Origin: JBGRQB01 sp041725875
GTDB lineage: Bacteria; Bacteroidota; Ignavibacteria; Ignavibacteriales; Melioribacteraceae
Reading direction: 5' to 3'
DNA: 28,300 nucleotides
NCBI GenBank assembly: GCA_041725875.1
Contig: JBGRQB010000033.1
Span: 1-28,300 of the forward strand
The position numbers were made by a program, and so were the translations under genes. Positions 1-5,694 of this stretch are shown piece by piece. The notes under the pieces were generated by a model, which did not search any database, was not told the DNA's origin, and saw only the letters and a program-made list of their open reading frames with translations. The first letter of the stretch is position 1; each line of letters opens with the position of its first letter.

Positions 1-482
1 AAAACAATATAATTAAATATACAAAGGAACAAAGCCTGGATGGGAATGTCTACTTACAAAACCACTTTTCATCTCGTATGAAGTAATATTCTAGGTATAA
101 CTATTTCAGTGTGCAGGAATATTCGTGTTATTTTTTTTTTGTAGCAAACAGATTTTTTCGAAGAGCCACGCCTTACGATCACATCATTATTACGACCACT
201 TTCCTTTAGCCCAAAGTAACGCTCATTCATTTATTCTTTTTTTTTAAGAATTCCTTAAATTAGACCACGTCGTAAAATTTGACAATTCATGTTGAATGAT
301 GTTCCTTTTCTAGCTGGCAGCCAGATTGCAAAAACTGAATATTATTGCTTTTTATTTATTTATTTTTTTATTTATTTTTTAATTCTTTAACTTTTGAGTT
401 GAAAGGAAAGGCGTCCCTTGCCGAGAGAGGCGAATTGATTTAAATTACCTTTAAAATCCTTTAAATGCAAAAATTATTCTAT

Positions 483-511
483 AGTTTATTTATAATTTGA
501 ATAAATAAACT
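483..511. repeat. Perfect 11-bp AT-rich inverted repeat (hairpin)
   Basis: AGTTTATTTAT (483-493) pairs perfectly with ATAAATAAACT (501-511) around a 7-nt loop. It is followed by a second small stem, CTGTG (510-514) with CACAG (524-528), and then a T-run near 532. It lies about 135 bp upstream of the TSCPD gene. It could be a weak terminator for something entering from the left, or an operator. AT-rich DNA produces such stems by chance more often, so the role is uncertain. Confidence 0.4.
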
Positions 512-582
512 GTGGTTCAAAAACACAGAATTCTTTTTTGCATTATCATTTCTCAATAAATTGTGTATTTTGGACTGTTTTT

Positions 583-594
583 AAGATTAATCTT
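583..594. promoter_or_regulatory. 12-bp perfect palindrome upstream of the TSCPD gene (candidate operator)
   Basis: AAGATTAATCTT is a perfect even palindrome centred about 58 bp before the ATG at 647, in the interval expected to hold the promoter. No regulator gene is adjacent, and no exact TAnnTTTG element is visible next to it, so a regulatory role is only inferred. Confidence 0.25.
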
Positions 595-646
595 GAAAAT
601 TCTTTACAAATAATATTTCAAACAGCAAGTTTTAACCTGGGAAAAT

Positions 647-946
647 ATGAGTTGTAAAATCAAAACATATCAATTTGCCGCAGATGAAAAACTTCATTGT
701 AAAAGTCAGTGGACATTTGATATATTAAAAACCGACCAACACCTGATACTTGATAATCTCCAAATCAAAGAAAGAGATTCCGGCAAAGGATGCGCCGGTC
801 ATCCGCAGACAATTGAAATTTTGCTGAAAGGAAGAGAAATTAACACCATTGATATATCGGCGTTAATAAAAACCGATTGTAATATGGGAGTGAGTTGCGG
901 ACAATTTCTTGCTGACTGTCTCGAAAAAATAAAATCTGAATACTAA
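647..946 (+). CDS. Small TSCPD-domain protein
   Basis: This 99-residue protein matches the TSCPD pattern. A Gly-Lys-Gly-Cys-Ala-Gly-His-Pro segment (C49) is followed by an ILLKGREI strand and helix, then Cys78 and a Val-Ser-Cys-Gly motif (C84), ending in a helix. In the family, TSCPD is found as a small stand-alone protein (TIGR03905-like) and at the C-terminus of B12-dependent ribonucleotide reductases. The conserved cysteines are thought to bind metal or take part in redox chemistry, but the stand-alone form has no settled function. The residues before position 45 form a predicted beta-rich lead-in. The start has only a weak GGGAAAAT before the ATG. The gene is monocistronic and converges on the minus-strand terminator at 964-995. 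The family call is fairly safe; the function is unknown. Confidence 0.72.
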   Translation: MSCKIKTYQFAADEKLHCKSQWTFDILKTDQHLILDNLQIKERDSGKGCAGHPQTIEILLKGREINTIDISALIKTDCNMGVSCGQFLADCLEKIKSEY

Positions 947-962
947 ACACCAATCAAAAATT

Positions 963-1174
963 TAAAAAAATAAAGCCCTCCGGACTTGAGGGCTTAACTC
1001 TGTTTCTGGAACGGGTAATCCGATTTTGAGCTGTGTGTAGTATAATTTGTTATACTGTCGAACTACCGGTTGTTTCCAGACAGAGTATGTTATTTGAGAA
1101 GCAACTTTTATTTTTCCGTAAAACATTTTTTTGCTAATTTTACGGTGTTATTTCAAAAAATCAATAAGTTAAGA
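963..1174 (-). ncRNA. Candidate structured non-coding RNA (about 210 nt)
   Basis: Read on the minus strand, this interval starts just after a TAAATTTG -7-like box (1178-1185) and ends in the strong terminator at 964-995. In between, 998-1003 plus 1006-1011 pair with 1080-1085 plus 1074-1079, with 997/1086 adding a closing pair: 13 bp with a 2-nt bulge at 1004-1005. This stem encloses three small hairpins, 1012-1022 (3 bp), 1039-1056 (perfect 7 bp, 4-nt loop) and 1061-1071 (3 bp), giving a cloverleaf-like junction. A further perfect 8-bp hairpin lies at 1116-1123/1138-1145. I recognise no known family. It lacks the D-, anticodon- and T-arm geometry of a tRNA, and the marks of tmRNA, SRP RNA and RNase P. 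Candidate only; no open reading frame explains the structure. Confidence 0.42.
964..995 (-). terminator. Rho-independent terminator, minus-strand oriented
   Basis: AAGCCCTC (973-980) and GAGGGCTT (988-995) form a perfect 8-bp GC-rich stem with a 7-nt loop. On the minus strand the stem runs directly into TTATTTTTTT, a classic U-tract. On the plus strand the stem is followed by AACTCTG with no T-run. It may help end the TSCPD transcript, but its polarity says that a minus-strand transcript ends here, which supports the ncRNA candidate to its right. Confidence 0.75.
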
Positions 1175-1177
1175 ATT

Positions 1178-1185
1178 CAAATTTA
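1178..1185 (-). promoter_or_regulatory. Candidate -7 element TAAATTTG for the minus-strand ncRNA
   Basis: The minus strand reads TAAATTTG, an exact match to the Bacteroidota-type -7 consensus TAnnTTTG, about 200 nt upstream of the minus-strand terminator. No clear TTTG -33 element is found at the 21-nt spacing seen at 10011-10014. In AT-rich DNA such an 8-mer can arise by chance, so support comes mainly from the downstream structure and terminator. Confidence 0.3.
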
Positions 1186-1268
1186 TTAGCATAAAAAAGC
1201 TTTAGTTACACTATTTTCTTCAATTTTGAACCAAAATAACCCTTCTTTACAAAAACATAAAAATTAAT

Positions 1269-1300
1269 GGACAAACAGCCTGTTTTACAGGACAAACAGC
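1269..1300. promoter_or_regulatory. Two 11-bp direct repeats, 21-bp period (candidate LytTR binding site)
   Basis: GGACAAACAGC occurs exactly at 1269-1279 and again at 1290-1300, a 21-bp period or two helical turns. Read on the minus strand, the core GCTGTTTGT resembles the known LytTR-type consensus (a 9-bp box with central GTT, repeated with 12-13 bp between boxes). A CCTGT-TTT-ACAGG inverted repeat (1279-1291) lies between and into the copies. The site is 66-97 bp before the kinase start codon and just upstream of a weak -7-like TATATTG (1325-1331). That is where a LytTR activator would bind. Confidence 0.5.
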
Positions 1301-1365
1301 AAACAAAAAATCATTTGTGATTCTTATATTGAATTCGTAATTGCAGGAATTAGATAAAACCAAAG

Positions 1366-2433
1366 ATGCATTCTTTACTAGATCAAATATCAAAACAAGG
1401 AAAAAGAAGAAAATTTTTACACGTAGCCTACTGGGTTTTCGTTGTATTATTTTTTGGTATTTTCTGGGGGACCAATGGCGGGTTCTATGAAAAATATTTC
1501 TTTTCCGAAATTGTTTTGCTCCCGGTAAAGATGGCTGCGGTTTATACGTTTTTAATATACATAATACCCCGTTTGTTATTCAGGGAGAAATATACCTGGT
1601 TTGTAATAACCTCACTCGTTGTAATGATAACAGGAGGGGTTCTGCTCAGAATGATAAATATTCATATCATTTTCCCGATCTATCCGCCGGCACAAGAACT
1701 TGAGTATTTTAATATTTACGAAATCATGCACAGAATAGTAGATATCAATACTTTGCTGATCATCCCCGCACTGGCCAAGATCTTGATCACGTGGTATGAA
1801 AACAAACAAAGAGCCGAAGTGCTCAAAAGAGAAAAGCTGAAAGCAGAACTCAAATTCCTGAAAAGCCAGGTTCATCCCCATTTTTTATTTAACACCCTGA
1901 ACAACCTCTATTCCCTGATAGAAAAAAAGGATGAAAAGGCGGGAGACGTTGTTATCAGATTATCCGGATTAATGCGGTACATGTTAAAAGAGACCCCAAA
2001 TGATTTTATACCGCTGGAAAAAGAGCTTGAAATGCTTCGTGATTATATTGAGCTTGAGAGGATTAGATTCGGTTCTGAGGCTGAAATTAGTTTTTCGGTA
2101 AACGGCGATCCCGTCGGGAAAGAGATAGCAGTTTTAACTTTTTTACCTTTTGTGGAAAATGCTTTTAAATACGGGTTAACATTCGGCACAACAGGCGGAT
2201 GGATAACAATTAATATTTCTGTTAAAGAAGATGAAATGGTTATGAATCTTGAAAACAGTATTTGCAAAGATACGGAACAGGGCACCGGCTTTGGTTTAAC
2301 AAATGCAGAAGAAAGATTTAAAAGATTATATAAAGAGAATTACAATCTTGAAATTAAAAAAGAAGATGAAATTTTTTCAGTAAGATTAGCAATTAAGTTT
2401 GCTGATGAAAAAGTTATGCCTGCATTTGCCTGA
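1366..2433 (+). CDS. LytS/YehU-type sensor histidine kinase
   Basis: This membrane kinase should autophosphorylate and pass phosphate to the LytTR regulator encoded 163 bp downstream. It has 355 residues. Four predicted membrane segments lie at about 18-36, 46-72, 76-98 and 124-145, with no sizeable extracellular domain. A short coiled linker (146-166) leads to a His_kinase domain with the family motif HPHFLFN, in which H172 is the likely phospho-accepting histidine. An HATPase_c-like domain follows, with an N-box at N265 (FVENAFKYG) and a glycine box GTGFGL (306-311). With almost no ectodomain, it probably senses something in or near the membrane. No strong Shine-Dalgarno precedes the ATG, but the reading frame and motifs fix the gene. 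A candidate LytTR site lies at 1269-1300, suggesting autoregulation. Confidence 0.9.
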   Translation: MHSLLDQISKQGKRRKFLHVAYWVFVVLFFGIFWGTNGGFYEKYFFSEIVLLPVKMAAVYTFLIYIIPRLLFREKYTWFVITSLVVMITGGVLLRMINIHIIFPIYPPAQELEYFNIYEIMHRIVDINTLLIIPALAKILITWYENKQRAEVLKREKLKAELKFLKSQVHPHFLFNTLNNLYSLIEKKDEKAGDVVIRLSGLMRYMLKETPNDFIPLEKELEMLRDYIELERIRFGSEAEISFSVNGDPVGKEIAVLTFLPFVENAFKYGLTFGTTGGWITINISVKEDEMVMNLENSICKDTEQGTGFGLTNAEERFKRLYKENYNLEIKKEDEIFSVRLAIKFADEKVMPAFA

Positions 2434-2596
2434 TTTATTTGAACACAATAAATTTAACTTCCCTGCATTTTTATTCAAAATATCGTTCCATTTATCCAAA
2501 AGTTATATCAGATTTTTTTAACTGAAATTAATTCCAAAATGAGTTGTTTTATTTTTTTCTAAAGGTTAAATTGGGTTACATTATTAAAACAGCAAA

Positions 2597-3331
2597 ATGA
2601 CATCTGAAAATAAACATATTGTGTGCGCTGTAGTGGACGATGAACCATTAGCCAGAGATTTACTCGAGAATTATATTGAAAAAATTGACGGACTCGAACT
2701 CGCTGGAAAATGTCGCAATGTAATCGAAGCATCTGAGCTTTTGAAAAAGAAAAAAATCGATCTTCTTTTTCTTGATATCAAAATGCCCGGAGTAAGCGGA
2801 GTTGAGTTTGTCAGACTGGTAAAAGATTTGCCCGCATTTATTTTTACAACTGCCTATGAGTATTACGCTGTAGAAGGTTTTGAGTTAGATGCAATAGATT
2901 ATCTTGTTAAGCCGTTTACTTTTGAGCGATTTAAAAAATCTGTAGACAGGTTCAGAGGAAGAATTAAAGATACAATAAATTCAGAATCACTTAGTGACGA
3001 TTTTGAAAAAACATTTGTTTATTTAAAATCATCCGGCAAAATGGTAAAGGTTTTTTTCAAAGATATCATCTATATTGAAAGTCTGCGCAATAATGTAAAA
3101 ATTGTTACTCAGGACAGAGAAATAGTTACCCACAAAAAAATAAGCGAACTTGAAGAGAGTCTGCCGGGAGAAAGATTTATAAGGATTCACAGATCGTTTA
3201 TTATTTCGATATCAAAAATTGATTCTTACACACATTCTGAAGTTGAAGCCGGAGGACATTTTATTCCTATCGGAAGAAATTATCGGGAAAAAGTTATTGA
3301 AGAATTAGGAAAGAGAGGAATACAGGTTTAA
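2597..3331 (+). CDS. LytTR-family response regulator
   Basis: This 244-residue regulator is the likely partner of the kinase at 1366-2433. The receiver domain (about 8-122) has the acidic pair DD near 14-15, the phospho-acceptor D60 in FLDIKMPG, the switch threonine at 84/85 and the conserved lysine K105 in YLVKPF. A LytTR DNA-binding domain (about 139-240) follows, with the typical FIRIHRSFIISISKI segment. LytTR proteins of this kind usually bind paired direct repeats upstream of promoters, and such repeats are present at 1269-1300. The 163-bp gap to the kinase shows no terminator, and the two genes are probably co-transcribed. Of the possible starts, the ATG at 2597 gives a standard-length receiver domain, although no Shine-Dalgarno is visible. 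Confidence 0.92.
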   Translation: MTSENKHIVCAVVDDEPLARDLLENYIEKIDGLELAGKCRNVIEASELLKKKKIDLLFLDIKMPGVSGVEFVRLVKDLPAFIFTTAYEYYAVEGFELDAIDYLVKPFTFERFKKSVDRFRGRIKDTINSESLSDDFEKTFVYLKSSGKMVKVFFKDIIYIESLRNNVKIVTQDREIVTHKKISELEESLPGERFIRIHRSFIISISKIDSYTHSEVEAGGHFIPIGRNYREKVIEELGKRGIQV

Positions 3332-3379
3332 CAGTTAACCAAAATATTAATCATCAAATTTTGTCAATTCGGGGGAGTT

Positions 3380-4714
3380 ATGACATTATTAAAGACCATT
3401 CTTAAAAAAATATTTTCACACCTTTTAATTTTTTTATTCACATTTTCTTTAATCTCAAAAACAACAAATGCACAATCTGTAAAAAACGAAACTGATAAAG
3501 AAAAGTTTTTCAGATTAAGTCATCAAATTGGAATGGCTGTCGGGAAAAAAGATTTTGCAAAAGCAACAAAACTGCAAAAAGAAAGATGTGATATTTCACC
3601 AACAAATCCTTATGAACAATATTGTCTTGCCAGAGCTTATGCTTTGAATAAAGAAACTGATAAGGCGTTTAATTATCTGGAAAAAACTTTGTTGATGGAA
3701 GGAAAGTTTTTACTAAATCTAAAAGCAGATAAAGAGTTTTATAATTCATTTAATAAAAAAAAGATTGGTGATTTTTTACAAAAGGCGAAAAAGAAATTGG
3801 TATCTGTCGGGAAAAGTGAAACCGCATATATTATAAAAGATAAAAAGCTTATTCCCGAAGGTGTGGCTTATGACGAAGTAACAAGAAAATTATATATAAG
3901 CAGCATATACAAAAGGAAAATTGTTTGCATAGATAAAAATGGAAAAGTTACTGATTTTAAAACTTCTGTAGAAGATGGATTGCTCGGAGTAGTTGGAATG
4001 GAAGTAGATCCTGTGCGAAGACATTTGTGGGTCTGCTCAGGTTATTATTCAAACAATAAAATTTATGAAATAGAAAATACTTCTGACAGAGAAACAAGAA
4101 TTTATAAATACAATATTGATAATGGAAAACTGTTGGGGAAGTTTGCTTTTGCAAATGGCGAAAGAGGATTTTTTAACGATGTAACAATCAGCAAAACAGG
4201 CGATGCTTATTTTACTGATACTCACAGAACTAACGTTTATAAAATTCCTTTTGGAAGCAGTGAAATAAAATTATTCTTCAGCGACAAAAATATGTTTTTC
4301 ACAAACGGCATAACAATTTCTGATAACGGCAAAAACTTATTTGTTGCAAGTCATACGGGAATAAGGGTAGTCGACACAAAAACAGGTAAAGGGAAGTTAA
4401 TAAAACACAGCGATGAAATTACTCTTACCGGAATTGACGGACTGGCATTTTACAAAAACACATTAATTGCACATCAGGGTTTTGCATTAGGGGGAATTAT
4501 GCAGTATAAACTTAATGAGACTCACGATAAAGTTATCAGCAGAAAAAAGCTGGATATGTTCAACCCTCTGTTTAATATTCCAACAACAGGAGAAATTGTC
4601 GGGGATAAATATTTTTACATTGCAAATGCGCAGGTAAGATCATTTGATAAGAACGGCGAATTGTTACCGGAAGATAAATTAGAAGAAGTGTATATTTTGA
4701 AACTGAGTTTATAA
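3380..4714 (+). CDS. Secreted TPR plus SMP-30/gluconolactonase-like beta-propeller protein
   Basis: This 444-residue protein has a signal peptide (about 1-32, ending TNAQ) and should act in the periplasm or outside. Residues 40-140 form helical TPR-like repeats. Residues 155-444 form a beta-propeller of the SMP-30/gluconolaconase/regucalcin type. The pattern of family active-site residues is present: E160 in IPEGVAYD, N266 in FFNDV, N309 in TNGI and D353 in IDGLA. These correspond in order to the divalent-metal and substrate ligands of SMP-30. A lactonase or related hydrolase activity is therefore possible, but a binding-only propeller is equally compatible. GGGGGAG precedes the ATG at good spacing. 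The gene starts 48 bp after the LytTR regulator, so it is probably the output or an accessory sensor of that operon. It ends at the terminator at 4737-4759. Confidence 0.78.
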   Translation: MTLLKTILKKIFSHLLIFLFTFSLISKTTNAQSVKNETDKEKFFRLSHQIGMAVGKKDFAKATKLQKERCDISPTNPYEQYCLARAYALNKETDKAFNYLEKTLLMEGKFLLNLKADKEFYNSFNKKKIGDFLQKAKKKLVSVGKSETAYIIKDKKLIPEGVAYDEVTRKLYISSIYKRKIVCIDKNGKVTDFKTSVEDGLLGVVGMEVDPVRRHLWVCSGYYSNNKIYEIENTSDRETRIYKYNIDNGKLLGKFAFANGERGFFNDVTISKTGDAYFTDTHRTNVYKIPFGSSEIKLFFSDKNMFFTNGITISDNGKNLFVASHTGIRVVDTKTGKGKLIKHSDEITLTGIDGLAFYKNTLIAHQGFALGGIMQYKLNETHDKVISRKKLDMFNPLFNIPTTGEIVGDKYFYIANAQVRSFDKNGELLPEDKLEEVYILKLSL

Positions 4715-4736
4715 AAGATAAATTGAATAATTAAAA

Positions 4737-4759
4737 CCAGTCCGGCAAAACCGGACTGG
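4737..4759. terminator. Bidirectional hairpin terminator between convergent genes
   Basis: CCAGTCCGG (4737-4745) and CCGGACTGG (4751-4759) form a perfect 9-bp stem with loop CAAAA. On the minus strand it is followed by TTTTAATTATT; on the plus strand a looser T-rich stretch begins about 10 nt later. It sits between the SMP-30-like gene (ends 4714) and the LolA-like gene (ends 4771 on the minus strand). Confidence 0.85.
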
Positions 4760-4770
4760 CGAACAATGAT

Positions 4771-5565
4771 TTATTTTTCAAGATATCTTGTTGTGAAATA
4801 AGAATCTTTTACCTTTGGAAGAAGTTTTATTTTATCTACAGTTAAAATTGATTTCCTTTTGTTTTGAACATTAATCATTTCCATATGAGAAAAACGAAAT
4901 TTATGATTTACCGGATCAACTTCGGTTACTTTAAGGATCATTAATTCTTTGTGCAGACTCCCTTCAAGATCGTAATAAACAGCTTTGCGCAGAACATGAT
5001 ATTTTATGTCAAAAAAAGAAATCTTTTTTGTGAAGCCATTTTCATCGGCGATTTCGTCATCAAGTGGAAGTATTTCAATTTTATAACATTGCACTCCTTT
5101 AATGTTTTCAATTCCCAGGTTTGTAAACTTAAAGTCATCAACTTTTAAAGGTGTCATATCAGCATAAGAAAATTCTGATCCCATAAAACTTTTTGCATTT
5201 TCAGAGCTTATAATTCTTCTTGTCTTTCGCAAGGCAGGCATATAAAGCCACTTATCATCATCTTTAATTTTGTAATCGTAAGTTAAAAATCCGGTTCCTT
5301 TAACATCGGCAGGAGAGAGAAAGCGAATAAGTTTTTTTTCAGTGTTGCCGTTATTTGTGAGCTTACTTAACTGATATAATCTTCTTTCACGTGTTCTTCC
5401 TTTTTCATCAAAGATTGTCATTTGCGAAATCGCTTCTGTTCCGGCAGGACGAGTCACCTCAATCGATTTTTCAAAAATTTCTTTTGCAGATAATTTTTCC
5501 TGTGCAAAATTTTCTGTAGTGAAAAAACTTATAAAGAAAAGAAAAATTAATTTATTCTTAACCAT
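4771..5565 (-). CDS. LolA-like outer-membrane lipoprotein-sorting family protein
   Basis: This 264-residue protein has a signal peptide (about 1-21, ending FAQ, no lipobox cysteine) and so should be soluble in the periplasm. The body matches the LolA-like family PF17131 (COG2834). Typical stretches are RERRLYQLSK, a LIRFLSPADVKGTGFL strand pair, the DDKWLYMPALRKTRRI segment, and a SFMGSEFSYADM region. The family adopts an open half-barrel that carries hydrophobic ligands, and its genes often sit beside MMPL/RND exporters, as here. The likely job is to take a lipid or amphiphile from the exporter and pass it to the outer membrane. AAGGAG lies 6 nt before the ATG. The 129-bp gap after the exporter gene may hold a secondary promoter, but the order and strand suggest one operon. 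Confidence 0.85.
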   Translation of the reverse strand: MVKNKLIFLFFISFFTTENFAQEKLSAKEIFEKSIEVTRPAGTEAISQMTIFDEKGRTRERRLYQLSKLTNNGNTEKKLIRFLSPADVKGTGFLTYDYKIKDDDKWLYMPALRKTRRIISSENAKSFMGSEFSYADMTPLKVDDFKFTNLGIENIKGVQCYKIEILPLDDEIADENGFTKKISFFDIKYHVLRKAVYYDLEGSLHKELMILKVTEVDPVNHKFRFSHMEMINVQNKRKSILTVDKIKLLPKVKDSYFTTRYLEK

Positions 5566-5694
5566 TTTTAACTCCTTAATTTGAATGAAAATTTATTTTA
5601 AATCACACCACTTTTAAGCCATTTATATAGTTTCATTATGGCATCTTTAACAGCAATTAATATGGCAAATATCAGCTGTATCATTTGGATTCTG

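Larger units (their letters stand above)
1..646. other. Gene-free stretch, AT-rich with several inverted repeats
   Basis: I see no convincing coding region here on either strand. The stretch holds a low-complexity TTTATTT-type tract (about 350-382), a GC-rich 11-bp odd palindrome CTGGCAGCCAG (314-324) that stands out in AT-rich surroundings, an imperfect stem with arms around CGTCCCTT and AGAGGCG (412-433), an 11-bp perfect hairpin (483-511) and a 12-bp palindrome (583-594). The last two may belong to the control region of the gene starting at 647. The remainder could be the control region of a gene to the left of the window, or decayed DNA. Confidence 0.5.

Noticed and set aside
351..382. 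TTTATTT tract as a tandem-repeat locus or phase-variable element
   Set aside because: The units are irregular and lie in AT-rich spacer with no promoter or gene placed to be switched.
998..1086. Possible tRNA or tRNA pseudogene on the minus strand
   Set aside because: The long stem and three hairpins look like a cloverleaf, but the D- and T-arm positions have only 3-bp stems with 5-nt loops, the anticodon-like loop is 4 nt, and no proper T-loop or CCA end is present. I report it as a structured RNA of unknown family.
990..1095. Possible integron attC site (GCTTAAC near a bulged hairpin)
   Set aside because: One R-box-like sequence is present, but the matching GTTRRRY box is missing, there is no integrase or cassette array, and the adjacent gene order looks ordinary.
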